Assembly (NCBI GenBank): GCA_963920575.1
Contig: OY986972.1
Span: forward strand, 15,914,502-15,978,501
DNA from: Narthecium ossifragum
Lineage: Eukaryota; Streptophyta; Magnoliopsida; Dioscoreales; Nartheciaceae
Length of the DNA stretch: 64,000 nt
Direction of reading: 5' to 3'
In this document: piece after piece, positions 1 to 11,525 of the stretch
Layout: every line of letters starts with the position of its first letter
Numbering within the stretch: position 1 is the stretch's first letter
Notes under the pieces: generated by a model
What the model was told of the DNA's origin: nothing
Seen by the model: the letters and a program-made list of their open reading frames with translations, nothing else
Databases searched by the model: none
Program-made: the position numbers and the translations under genes

Positions 1-1398
1 GTTTGGCACGGAGTCCAATAAAGTGTAATTTTGTCCTGTTCAGTCTCTTTCCAGCCGAAGAATGACACGATACATGCCATCGGTATCGTAATCCTTCATG
101 ATGATCATTCCTGTCTATTAGCACGTCAGGCTTGTGTTCACATTGTCCTTTCTATGGATGACATTAATATATCAGGATGCAACCTATTTGTCAGGGACCA
201 AAGTCATTTGTAATTTAGATTTAAGTCCTTAGTATTCTCGACATGGATGCTTGCATTTATGAGCACGTCTGTTGTCTTCTATTATTTTATTCATCATCTT
301 TCGAAATTATGCAAATGATGTTGAACCTGTCTTTCTCTTATAGCATTGACATGTTATCGGTAGTGGGCTTATCTCACCATCTCTTTTACCAAAGTTATCT
401 TAGCATGTTGATGTGTTCTGTTGGCTTGTAATTGCTCCATAGTTTATGTTAATTCCTCTAATTATCTCAAGTTTGTTGAACATTCACTCATGAGCTGCTT
501 TCATGAGTTGCTCAAAGTTGGTTTTCATTGGCATATGACTATTGTGGCTGTTTTAGTTTATTATTCTGTTCTGTTTGTTGGTACATCTAAACTCTGTGCT
601 CAGCCTTAGCATCAGAAAGGGTTTTCCTTGTAAAAACCTCTCTGTGTGTGTGCACATGTGCATATGCATGCGCATTCGTATTTGCACCTCCATTTGTCTC
701 ATCCCTCTTTCCTTTACCTCTATTCTTTTCATCTTTTTCTTGCTGTCACATTCTGCAAGTCCTCTCCTAATTTATGTTAGTATCCGCTTAAGCCCAGCTC
801 TCTTACAGCCATACTGTGATGCTATTGTTGGTTCTGTTTATAGGGTCAAATACGGCACTTGCAGTGTTGTGTTTAGCAACCTGAATCTGTTACAAAATTG
901 CCTCCCCTTCAAAGAGAGTGGATTGTAGACCAATGGTACTGATTAAGTTTGGTCTGAGGATTGCTAATTTGATTGCTGGGCTGACTCCCTTGTAATTGAA
1001 ACCCTGGACAATGAAGAAATAACATGGTACATAGCCTGTAAGCATTACAGATCAATGCTGCATCAGTCATGCATGTACTTGAGTCTAGCTATATCGGATT
1101 AAACTACATATGCCAGTTCTTTTTCCTTTTTTCCCCTTGAATGGTTTCTGTGGTGAGGATGGTTCTCTTTCCTGAGTCTATGTTCTGCGTAGCTGCTTGT
1201 ACAGTTGTTGAGAAACAGAATCAAGGTTTCAGTTTGAAGGACCTTTTTGTTTACCTAGTGTTTGAATAGAAAATATGATGCAATAAATGGAAAACTAATG
1301 TCTATTCTGTAAGATGCATTATACATTTTCCACTATTTTATTACATCATCAGTCTATAGTTATGTTTCAGTAGTTGACCTATTTGTTTTTAATTCCAG
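1..1398 (+). other. Intron of the DDT-domain gene (no exon seen)
   Basis: The window opens inside the transcription unit of the downstream gene. I looked here for the N-terminal DDT domain that should precede the first visible exon and found no open frame resembling it. The stretch is AT-rich, T-biased on the + strand and ends in a good acceptor (aattccag, 1391-1398). The DDT core and start codon therefore lie upstream of the window. Confidence 0.6.
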
Positions 1399-4300
1399 CA
1401 AGATGACATTAGGAGCTATATTGAAAATTCAATAAAGCATGGGATCCAACTTTCAGCATTTCGACGGGAGCGGATTGGTGGTGATTCACATGGTGTTTCA
1501 TTCTGGTATGTGCGCAAAGTCCTACTGGTCTTTTCAAGCCCAAGCACTGGAAATGCATTCCACATCTGGCATTACGGGAGAGAATATAGCTGCTGGAACT
1601 TATTAAGTACGTCGCACTGTACTCATCTTTATTTTCCGTGTAGGTATGAAGATGATCCTATTATTGGTCATCGATTATACCGGGAAATCAGACGTGCAGA
1701 GGTAACAAAGGTGAAGGGAAAGGCGGCTTTGTCACTTCCTCTTCTGTCTTGCCATTGGGAGACAGTTGCAACAAGTTTAGATGAATTCGAAGAAGTTTCA
1801 GTGAGTTTTACATGTTTTTCAAGTTGGTGTCTAGATCTTTGTGCTCTATGAACTAGTTTGGCATGAATATTGTTTGGCTGAAGCTTTTAATACCCTATTA
1901 TTCTTCTCTTTGTTAGCTAGTTGAGTGCTAGATTTGCACATATTTCCATATGCTGTTGCTCTTAAACATTAACTGATAGTTTAAAATAATTGTGAAGCAT
2001 GTATAAAGCTTGGTATATGAAATGTTATTTGTGAAATCAAAATTTTAGCAATGTTTTTCTGGTTAATAGATAGGTTTGACCTTTGCTTTGTAGTCTCTCA
2101 TCTTTTCTGGTGATTGATAACATTTGCACTTGAGCACCACAGAAGTACCTGCGGACAAGTATTTCATTCACGAGGTGTCTAGAGCCGATGTCTTACCAAG
2201 CTTGGATACCTTTTATGTTGAATGAACAGAAAGGACCAAGAAGATTTATATTATATACTTATAAAATGTATTTCCGAGGTCGAGCAATTATACTTTAGGG
2301 TAACTATAACATTAGCATTGTGCATGCTAGCGAGATCTCATTTTCTTTTGAGGTCCCTTTTGTGGTTTGCCATGGTTGGTAGCCGTTAAAATATCAAAGA
2401 TGATCATAATTAGGCCCACTTTCGAGGGAAAATTTCTCTCTTGATTATTTATGAAATTGAAGTTTAGCACTAGATACCCTTGATTATTCCTGAAAACTTC
2501 CATGAATAATAGGCAGACTGTAAGTTTTAGAACAAAACTAATCCCCAATAAGAGGGCTAAGAGCATCATAATGTAGAAACCCAACTTAAAGCTATGCTCT
2601 TGATCACCCTTTAAAGAGTCTTGACAGTGAAGCCAATATGTTTTCGAGTTATTGTATTAGTGTACAAGCTATTGGAGTTATGTAAGCTATGGAATACTGT
2701 ATATTCTCTTTGTTGGGAGTTCTGTTTGCTCCATTAGGAAACAAAAGTGAATGTTCCCCTGCCTTGTTATCTGTTGATTTAGTTTAGCAATCTCAGCATT
2801 TGTTGTACCATTTGTGTTAGTTGTATCTAGGAAAGCAGAAAGCTCGAGAAACTGTTAATAACTGTTCCATTGCTTTCGTGTTATTCTGCTTCTTTTCTTT
2901 TTTGCTTATTTTTATCTGTGATTTGTAGGATAAGCTTCTTTCCAGTAAAAATAGGACAGAGGCTGCACTTGGGAAGAGGTTAAGAAATGACATTCTACCA
3001 GAGATTGAGAAAATTCATAAGGTGCCTACATATTTCCATTATTGCATAGTTGACTCGTGTTTCTTTTGTGCTTTTATGAGATTGCATGTTAAATTTCCTT
3101 TATATGTGCTTGTAGTTATATTTCACTTTTATGCTCCCAAAATTGAAGTCAGTTTTGATTCTCTTATTATTATTTGTCTAGAGGAAGGAGAAGCTGTTGA
3201 AAAAGCAGCACAGACAAGCTCTTCTTCTTGATAGTTTTTTGACTTCAGATGGTATCTCCTCGGGTCGTGCACTTCGGGATAGGAAACCAGTCACCTATAC
3301 TTTTGGTAAGTGCTTTGACATTCAGAATCTTTAAATGTTTTCAAAGTTGCGTTGGCTATGCATGATATCAGAACTCGTGGCAGCTGAGAACTCATAAATC
3401 CTCTATAAACTGATCCAACCCAATGTGGGATGTTTTACCTCAAAAAGATCTTGTGAGTGCCTTCAAAAAGGCGCCCTACTACCTCACTTTCTGGGGTTTG
3501 TTGTAACAAAAAGTCGAATTGAAGGTGGAAACAACTTTACAAACTGCTACTTTCTGACTTCATTCGTTTCATGACATTTTATCTAAGAGACAAAGATGTA
3601 CTTCCCTCTAGCTTTCTTGTCATGTAAAAATAAAACATGACAGAACTTTTGTAATATTCTTATGTTTGTAGCCCACAACCATAGATCAAAAAGTGAGACT
3701 CACTCTCAAGAATGCGACTTCCATAAACTCCCACTTTCTCTTTTCTGCCATCTTTCCTCCATTGTTTTGCAATTAAACACGCCCTTAGCACAAATAAAGT
3801 TATTTGCCTGATCTAATGTGGTGAAAAAAGCTTGAGAGCACACTTAATCTAATTTGCTCTGTTTTTCAGTTTGTAAAATTATTTTCCTTCTCCAACTTGC
3901 CCAACACTATAATCTGCTTTCTTTTTCTTCCTCTCAGTTCCTCACCCTAACTACATTTCTCTCCAGTTATTTTTTTGTTGCAAATATATCTGTACAGCTG
4001 TAGGGGGCTCATCTGGAAACATGTAGCTGATCTTCTTACAGCTTAATTGCATGGAAAAATGGAAACAATCTAATTCTTGCCACTTATCCTACCTTTGCAT
4101 ATATCTAAAATGGTCAATGACTTGTTTATTTTGATTTTCTTCACTTGTCTATAAGATCACACTATCTGCATACTAATTGTATTTGCCAAACATTTTTTTT
4201 TTCTTTTCAGATGACTATGACAAGTCGATCAATGAGGCTATAAAAATAACAAAGTATGTATGGAATCTTTTCTGTAGTTTATAGGGCCTCAATCTTGACT

Positions 4301-5366
4301 TGGCAACAATCTAAGTTGTGCTTATATTTTGACCTTGAATTTTAATAATTAGGAAAAAGCAGCTCTCTCCTGAACATGTTGGCAGAAGAGAAACTGTTGG
4401 TAAACTGGAGGCATCTAGTAATGGTAAATGGAATGGGCCTCCGCAAGTGTTTCAGCATGCCTCTGATGATACACAGTCCCTCAAGTCTGAAGAATATGAA
4501 GAATCTGATGGAGAGCACCACACCGATCCTCTTGACCGCAGGTATCTTATCCAGTATTGGTTCTCTTTCAGCATCTTGGTTACAATCTGTACTATACAAT
4601 GCATTTAATCCTTGGTTCCTTGTTCATTAATTGTAGTAACCGGCAGAGGAAAAGGCCTCAAAGGTATTCAGAAAAGGAGTTTGTTGAAGTTTTATCCGAT
4701 AATGATGCGGACTTCGACAGTGATGATGACATAGTAGGAGAAGCAGTGTATGATGAGGAATATCTGAGAAACCGAAAGCAGAAGGTAGCAAGTAGCTCCG
4801 ATGGGGATGAGGAGTATCGTTGGGAGGAGGAGAATGTGGAAGACGAGGAGGAAGAAGGGGAAGATTCTTTGAGTGTAAGTGAGGAAATGGAAGAGCGCGA
4901 CCGTCTGAAGAAGTTTCCAACTCGAAGTAGAAGGGCAACAAAATTGAGATCAGTTGACGAGATACAGTCAGGCCTCAGACGCAGCAAGAGGTCAACACGC
5001 CCACGAATTAACTACCGGCAGTATGAAGTATCGGGTTCTGATACAGAGTCAGGAAAGCCTGATAAATCCAATCCCTCCTCCGATGCACATTCAGATGCAA
5101 GTAATGATCTAGAGACTTCTTCAGCTAGTCAAGAATCTCAGGACGAGGCTAATGTTGAGAAATCAAAAGATCATGAAACTGCTCAAGACTACGCAGAAAC
5201 GGTTGCAAAAGAGGAGCATCAACAAATTGATAAACCAAACAGTCCTGATCAACAGGGTGATGGTTCAAAAAAACGGCGGTTTTTAGACCTGAACGAGCTT
5301 GCTCCAGGAAATGGTTTTGAAGATGGATCTAGTACCATGATGAAAGATGAAGATCCTGACATCTAG
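1399..5366 (+). CDS. DDR4: DDT domain-containing protein DDR4-like, 3' part
   Basis: This is the C-terminal part of a nuclear DDT-domain protein. DDT-related proteins in plants are accessory partners of ISWI chromatin remodellers. Exons fit GT-AG rules and keep frame throughout: 1399-1505, 1644-1800, 2929-3021, 3182-3305, 4211-4253, 4353-4541 and 4637-5366. The first two spell the family signature QDDIRSYIENSIKHG, FRRERIGGDSHG and YEDDPIIGHRLYREIR. The next exons are basic and probably helical. The large last exon is very acidic (4700-4900), then Arg/Lys-rich (RRSKRSTRPRINYRQYE), then Ser/Asp-rich. It ends with KKRRFLDLNELAPGN, whose LDLNEL fits the EAR repression motif, and stops with TAG at 5364-5366. 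The DDT core is upstream of the window. The gene converges on the GlcAT14 gene. I infer a chromatin or repressor role; the DDR4 name rests on remembered family resemblance. Confidence 0.78.
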
Positions 5367-6259
5367 GGTTTAGCTCGAGAACCACTTCCCTTGTGTGCTG
5401 CCTTTTCACATTTGTCATCTCCAATATTTATGTGAGGCTTCCGATTTCCAAGGGAATGGCTGTGGTCATCATCATGCGAGGTGCTAAGATGATTATAGCC
5501 ATTGACGGGGTCCGGAGATATCTTAGCTCTGCAGGGGAAGTGTGAGACAGTACCGATGTAGATAGTTAGGCAGCTTCTTTAGAACTTCCATCATCCCAAG
5601 TTCCATTTGTTACTTGGTGGCGGTCTGTAGGGGTTCTTGATTGATTTTCCCCTGTCACGGGCGACCAGTGTACAATATTCTAAACTCAAGTTAAATGAGA
5701 TTGTGGCCTTGTAACTTACGTTTGCAGAGGTATAATGATTCACATCTAGCTGAGAATATATTGATCCTTAATTCGGTCAGGTGTATTGCTCCTCATGAAG
5801 CACTTTATCTTATGATAGTTCTATGTCATGTATCTTGGAGCTCTGCCAGGCTCTGCAAATTGTATACAAGTGATTTGGATGATGATTTGGTAAGTTCTCT
5901 CTTAAATCCTCCAATTGCTCTGATTGGAAGTCAATATCGCAAGTGACTTATTAGGAGATCCTGTTTCACAACTTTATGAGATACTAAAAATCTTTTAGAA
6001 CTGCATCAGCAGGGTCGTATTCCAAACAACAATATTTCAGACATTTGCAATTTTATCACACCTGATCTAGTGAGATGGTACAAAAAAATTGTCCCCAGTT
6101 TTGCAAACCTCATTATCGAAATAACAATGCTCCTGATCGTGCAATCGTCTCTTTGATTCTAAGGTCAGGCTCGGATTGGCATGCAGATGCACATATCCTG
6201 CTTTTCTTTTTTTTTTGTCTGTCGTGATACAAACGAATCTTGCCAGAGCAACAACTAAG
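5367..6259. other. Convergent 3' ends: 3' UTRs and intergenic spacer
   Basis: This 893 bp spacer lies between the stop of the + strand DDT gene and the stop of the - strand GlcAT14 gene. It must hold both 3' UTRs. No additional gene, repeat or clear poly(A) signal stands out; short open frames here have no recognisable content. Confidence 0.6.
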
Positions 6260-8987
6260 CTATTTGCACTGCCGTGGCCGGAAATTCTCCTCCGACAAGA
6301 GTGACACAGTTAGCCGCTCGAGCCTAATGGCCCCAGGACCTGGCCGTAGAAGGGTCGTGTTACCTACAACTAAACAGGGATCACTACCATTCTCCCTGGG
6401 ACCTGCGCACCACCCACCAGGCAGGATCATGCCGGGGCCTCGGAACAAGAGTTCTGTATCTATCTTGTCGAGAACCGGATCATCCCTTGGAAATTTCCGG
6501 GCAAATGGTGCGTTGCTGTCAATCATGCTTGTCAGGTCATTGATGGCGAGGTAGTGTGGATGCTGCTTTGGAGGGTTGTCCCAAGAGATGAAGTGGAGAT
6601 CATGGTTCACAGTTGTGTTGCGGAATTCCTGAGCATTACAGATGACGGTGTGGAAGTAGCCCTCAGGCGAAGAAATGAAGTTAGCATAGTACATGAGGAC
6701 CGTTCGGGGAAGATTGTCCCAACCCCATATACAATAATCAACGAAAGAACGGGAGAGAGCCATCCAAGCAGAGCCTGCCAAAAATGGGGAGTTTGTTAAT
6801 TCTTACAGATCATCGAAGAACTTAGCTTGCATGAGATTAACAAAAGCAATGACTGATAGAAGTTCAGGAAGTCTACTAGGTTTTGATCAGCAGCCACAGG
6901 CATGTTTCAATGTATATGGGCACTCAAGTAAAACATAATGACATCATTTCCAGCATATGAATAGCCAGCACTTGACAAATATGGCATTAGAAGAGAGACG
7001 GCACATGAAAATAGGATGTCCTGAACCATAATTCAGATGATTGAACTCACCTTATTGCTCTGAGAGTTTTTGGTCCAAAGAAAACAATCTACTTTAAAAC
7101 ATCAAACGACATTTGACAGGCACATCATAAACATCATCAAAGCTTATGACCAAGAGATAGCAATCAACCAGTTCATGCCAGAAACATCATTCTAGGCTCT
7201 AGCAGGTGATTGCTGTTGCTTGCATGCCATCTGTTCAAGTTACTAGTCAAGCAAGGATGAGTAACTCCTTCAATTCCACGCTATCTAATGACAATGTTCA
7301 GAGATTCTCAGATTAGTTCTAATACACCTACTGATTACAGAAACATTAAAGTAGAAGGAAGAAATTTTGTGAAGCTTTCATTGGTAGGTGGAGAGCAAAC
7401 GACAACTTTGCAAATGGCTGTCCAAGAACAAGTTGTACATAAAAATAACAATACCATTTTATTCTTTATATTGTGTTTCTTTTCCTATCTTACTGCAATT
7501 AGCTTTCTGTAGTAGTCTTCTTTGAAAATGAGCTGCATGGATAAGGTTTATCGGATCAACAAGGTGCAATCGATCGTCCAGCATTTAATCTCCTCCAATG
7601 TGAACAATTCTGCTGCTTGGTGGTGGGAGGTTAAACCCTGAAACTATTACCAAGTGCAAGAACCTGACATAGCTGACACCCAGTACTTCAGCCATCTGGC
7701 GATAAGGCTTTTTTTTTTTTTTTTTGATTAAAAATGGTGAAAGATCTATATTCAGAACCCTTGGCTCTTGCACTCCTAGATCCAGTTCATCCATCACATA
7801 TCATTTTCTACCCCGATCTAGAGATGGTTATGTTCATAGTCACTCTATCATATGAAGCTTGACTATGGAATCAACTCAAAGTATATACAGAATAATTCAC
7901 AAATTAAGAACAAGAACACGATCCCTTCTTTTACCTGTGAAGAGCTTGAAAGCTGTCGGCACACTTCTCCTCTGCGGGATCCAAAACACATCAGCTTTCT
8001 TTAACATATACAGCCCTGGATCAATAATTACTGGTTTCGCCCTCTGAAACCTACAACCACAAACCACAACAAAATCATAACTTTCCCTCTAAATGTCCAG
8101 CAAAGATCCAGATCCAAACCAAAAGCTCCAAAAAAAACAAAAAAAAAGACAGGAATGGGCAGCATCATACTCCTTCCACCCGATGTTGCTAGTGTGATCT
8201 ATGAAGTTGAGGTCCCTCGGCAAGTACGAGAAAGTATGCAACAGATCTACAACCCAAAACACCATCCAAAAACTCCCAAGATGAGATTTTCCCACCAAAT
8301 ATAATCTCAACAAGACCAACCAAGAACAGCAATTAGAAAATCACACCTACCATCTTGAGTAACGAGTGGGTAATCGGAGGCACTGAGATTGATGAACCAA
8401 TCCCACTCCCCTCCCTCCTTCAATAATATCGCCGCCGCGTGCAGCGTGTTGGCCACCATGGTCGGCCCCCGGTACGTGATGAGATTAGCCTTCGCAATCA
8501 TACGGACGTTCCCAATCTTCCTGAACACGGGGTGCTCACCCACGAAGCGGCGGAGGGCGAGCCGCTCCTCGGGGGAGGCCTCGAGGTCGAGGTGGACAAC
8601 GTATTGGTTCCTCGGGTGGTAAAGAGCCAGGAGTACCCTCTCAATCGCCCGCCCATCCCCGGCCGAGCCGGACACGAGGTACGCGATGCGCGGCGGTGAC
8701 GGGAGCAGCGGCGCAGCCGCGCTGGCCGTCAGTGGGCGGAGCCGGGATTCAACAAATGGCGGGCTAGTGTACGAGCGGGAGACGAAGGGGTTGCTATACG
8801 GGAAGAGGAGGAGCAATGGGGAGTCGGGGGAGGAGAGCGTGGTTAGAAACAGCAGGAAGAGCGACACCATCGATCCGATGGCTAATGGGGCAATCCATTT
8901 GCGATCTATTGCCAGGCTTCCCCGTCCACCGGCGCCGCCGCCGCCGCCGCCGGAGTGGTGGTGGAGGAGACCACCCACCGCCTTCAT
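6260..8987 (-). CDS. GLCAT14A: Beta-glucuronosyltransferase GlcAT14-like (GT14, Branch family)
   Basis: Type II Golgi enzyme that adds glucuronic acid to the beta-1,3/1,6-galactan of arabinogalactan proteins. Four exons splice in frame: 8987-8351, 8246-8171, 8050-7935 and 6774-6260, giving 447 aa, a usual length for the family. After a short His/Gly-rich cytosolic tail comes one membrane anchor (about residues 31-52), a stem, then the Branch/GT14 domain from RIAYLVSGSAGDG (about residue 98) to near the end. Family landmarks include YVVHLDLEAS, NLSASDYPLVTQDD, FIDHTSNIGWKEFQRAKP, FTGSAWMALSRSFVDYC and NAQEFRNTTVNHDLHFISWD, then LLFRGPGMILPGGWC. The start is the ATG at 8985-8987, the only one preceding the anchor. 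Exon 1 is GC-rich and the rest are not. The gene looks intact. The A/B/C paralogue cannot be decided by eye. Confidence 0.92.
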
Positions 8988-9500
8988 CTCTATCCACTAC
9001 CAAGCTCCAAAGTAATGGCAAGAGAGAGGTGGTGGTTATAAATACTGTAAGAATTGGGGAGTTATATGTAAGATTACTTATAGAGAGGTGGCCTAATTTA
9101 GGGACTAATTTAAGATCAAAGGATAAAACGATCAGAGTAATTAAAATGCTTGGACCCGGAACGATCTGTTGAATGTTGATATTCAAAGATACGTGCGTGT
9201 AATATAGTAATAAAGACCGCACGTGTGCGTTGCCGTCTAGTTGTAATTTGATCCAAAATGATCATTTTTTTAAGTAAATAAAAAGACCGGGAAATCATCC
9301 TTATATGGGAGGATGGTTAAGAAGTGAAACTTTTGGTTTGTTCTAATGGCGTCCTATGTGGCAGGGATTATCGTAGGTGGAGCATACGTGGAGGGGAGTT
9401 AGTGAGAGAGGTGGAAAGTTAGTGGAGGGAGCTAGGGGGGTTAGTGGGGAGTTAGCAGGGGAGATGGGGAGAGATGGTAGTTACCCTACCAGGTGGTAGG
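8988..9500 (-). promoter_or_regulatory. 5' flank/promoter of the GlcAT14 gene
   Basis: The gene must be driven from this side. A CACGTG G-box lies at 9220-9225, about 230 bp upstream of the ATG, and an ACGTG core at 9191. I see no clear TATA box in the right orientation. From about 9350 the sequence becomes a GGGAGTTAG-rich simple-sequence stretch (9400-9480) and then enters repeats. Promoter function is inferred from position only. Confidence 0.35.
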
Positions 9501-9620
9501 GGATTTACTAGTTACATATATACCACTGAAAATCTACTAATTTACACAATTAGCCCTGAAATCTCCTAATTTACATGTTTATCCCAAAAAAACTCTACCT
9601 AAATAACATATTTCCTCCGG
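9501..9620 (+). repeat. Left terminal-inverted-repeat-like arm (Mutator type) beside the ATL pseudogene
   Basis: This stretch (TTACATATATACC near 9512, AATTTACATG near 9569, AACATATTT near 9604) matches the reverse complement of 29345-29500 in the same order (TTACATATGTACC, ACACAATTA, AACATATTT). Together they look like diverged inverted termini of one element enclosing the ATL pseudogene. I could not find a convincing 9 bp target duplication, so the outer ends are uncertain. Confidence 0.42.
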
Positions 9621-9935
9621 CACGGAATTAAACTCACGAGGGATGTGTACAAGATATTCGGTGAATATTTCCTCCGGTGCCGTTTGCTGCTAACAGTGAT
9701 GAAAGGAATGACTATTATGCCTTTCACTTTTTTTTTTTGCTTAGATAAGCCGAAAGGTTGTTACAGCAATTCAAGGGGCTAGCCCCGACAAATTTGTCCA
9801 TGCAACGGTAACGAGACCATCTGCCACGGAATTAAACTCACGAGGCATGTGTACAAAAACAACACTGGAGAGTGTCGCAGCCAATCTCCAAATTGAAAGC
9901 AAAGGGTCAGCTATTATGCCTTTCACTTCACGTAG
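9601..9935 (-). pseudogene. RNase H (RVT_3-like) fragments, LINE or host-type
   Basis: The - strand of 9905-9735 reads through HMPREFNSVADGL, the C-terminal His/Asp signature of plant RNase H-like domains often found in LINE elements. A second short copy of the same stretch (about 30 bp around 9620-9655) and a duplicated ACTATTATGCCTTTCACTT (near 9711 and 9912) show a partial tandem duplication. No full domain or element ends are visible. Confidence 0.4.
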
Positions 9936-9941
9936 GTTAAC

Positions 9942-10284
9942 TTGGCCTCTTCACCACCCCAAAGCCGGACGCTGAACCCACCGCCAGCTCCTCACCGTCT
10001 CCACAACCCTCACCATTGTCGTCTCTTGCGTCCTCATCGCTGGCACGCTCCTCTTTCTCCCCTCCTCCATCTTCATCCTCCGCCACCGGTGTCGACGATG
10101 CCTCTACTCCGCCTTGCCCTCTTCTCCACCCCGCCTCGACGACCTCCTATTCGACGACAGCGAAGCCGTGGACCACAATGTCTGGTATACCCGCACGCTG
10201 GGCCTTAACGAACCCTTCATAGCCTCCATTGGAGCCTTTGCTTATAAGCCGGAGATAGCGTCATCAACGCCTCCGATTGCCCCA
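9942..10284 (+). pseudogene. ATL-type RING-H2 ubiquitin ligase, 5' half of a split pseudogene
   Basis: In the frame that reads through the GC-rich stretch, a hydrophobic segment (TIVVSCVLIAGTLLFL, about 10010-10060) is followed by a basic stop-transfer run and then DDLLFDDSEAVDHNVWYTRT and GLNEPFIASIGAFAYK. This is the linker that precedes the RING in ATL proteins. One frameshift near 10250 then restores GDSVINASDCP, the entry to the first RING Cys pair, where the sequence is cut by a retrotransposon at 10285. ATL proteins are membrane-anchored E3 ligases acting in stress signalling. This copy is dead: frameshifted, interrupted and continued at 28633. Confidence 0.6.
10280..10284. repeat. 5' target site duplication of the Tat element (CCCCA)
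   Basis: CCCCA precedes the 5' LTR and CCCCG (28633-28637) follows the 3' LTR. The single difference is a G-to-A transition; the gene sense (Cys-Pro-Val) favours CCCCG as original. Confidence 0.65.
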
Positions 10285-11481
10285 TGTTAGCCAAAATAAT
10301 GGCTAAATAATTAATGACTGACATGTAAGCAAAATAAGCAAAGACCAATGACCGATAAGTATACGGTTTTATCGTCCAGACGCAAACTATTGCCAAAATG
10401 GACGATCATATGTATACGTATAAAATGGCAATAACCCATCATCCAAATATACTCCATCGGCCAAATATGCGATGATATGTATATGTGCAAGGATGAAGCA
10501 TCATCCATAAAGTAAGAAACCAAATCATTGGCCAAAGACAAACATAAACCAATCAAAGGAAGATGATCGACCAAAAGCCATGAGAAGCAAACCAAGTAAG
10601 GCTATCGTCGAAAGGCAATTAAAACATGTGCCAATTAAGGTCATAAAACACATGCAGGAATGACGTGGACAAGAAACGATAAGTAATCCAGTATAATCAT
10701 GACGCATGCAATGAAGGAGCATCGACCACGTGTACTCAACAAATTATAAATGAACATGAGAGAAGCCGTTGTGACACAGTTAACACACGATCTCCATCAT
10801 CTGCGCAATTACCACTCAAGGCGGGAACAATTATTAAGTCCTTAAATATAAATAAATCTCTGTTCCTCATTGTAGAACTCTGGACACTCTTGTAATCTGC
10901 CATGAGCATGGATTGCTGCGTTTCTTTTGTAGCTGTAAGTTTTTATTAATGAAGATCCTTCAGTTCTTTAATGTTTTTTTTTACTGCTTTCTTAGATTAA
11001 CTTAGTTAATATGGTTTAATTAATTATAGTTTCTTTCCTCTCCAGTAGATTAACTTAGGATTACTGTAGGGTTAATCTAGATTTATCTTAGGGTTAATTA
11101 AGTTAGGTTAATCTTTAGATTAAGATAGATTAGTTTAATTTAAGTAGTTTCTGTTCTTTCCGATCATAGGATTAATATAGACATAATCTAGATTTAATTA
11201 GTTTTTAAATATTGTTCTTCATTTTCTAGTTACTGTTCTTCGTTACCTAGAGTAATTAGTTAGTTAAGATAATTTTAGATTAATTTAAATTTTATCCAGA
11301 ACGTAGTCTAGATTTATTTTAAGTTCTCTTCTCTGCCATTTCATTAAATATAATTAATTAAGTTTGATCATCTTTTTCATTTAACTTGATACCTCCGTTC
11401 GTTTGTTTATCACGTCCCTGATTTTCCTAATTTTGACTATTTTGATCATTGCCGATCTACAACAAGATTTCCACGTTAACA
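10285..11481 (+). repeat. 5' LTR of the Tat element
   Basis: Starts TGTTAGCC, ends CCACGTTAACA (TGTTA/TAACA ends), about 1.2 kb. Its last 350 bp (11128-11481) are repeated almost base for base at 28257-28632, apart from a roughly 26 bp indel near 28530. A putative primer-binding region (TTTGGCACGCCCGATGGGGC, 11485-11504) follows directly. Confidence 0.85.
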
Positions 11482-11525
11482 TTTTTTGGCACGCCCGATG
11501 GGGCATATAGAAAGTAGTCAAATTG

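Noticed and set aside
2327..2584. 85-codon - strand frame in a DDT-gene intron
   Set aside because: AT-rich hydrophobic chance frame, no family features.
4627..4987. Ser-rich - strand open frames
   Set aside because: Complement of the acidic last exon of the DDT-domain gene.
8389..9015. Arg/Pro-rich + strand frames around 8400-9000
   Set aside because: Shadows of the GC-rich first exon of the GlcAT14 gene.
9942..10208. 88-codon open frame starting MASSPPQSR
   Set aside because: It is not in the ATL frame; the recognisable ATL residues lie in another frame with a shift.
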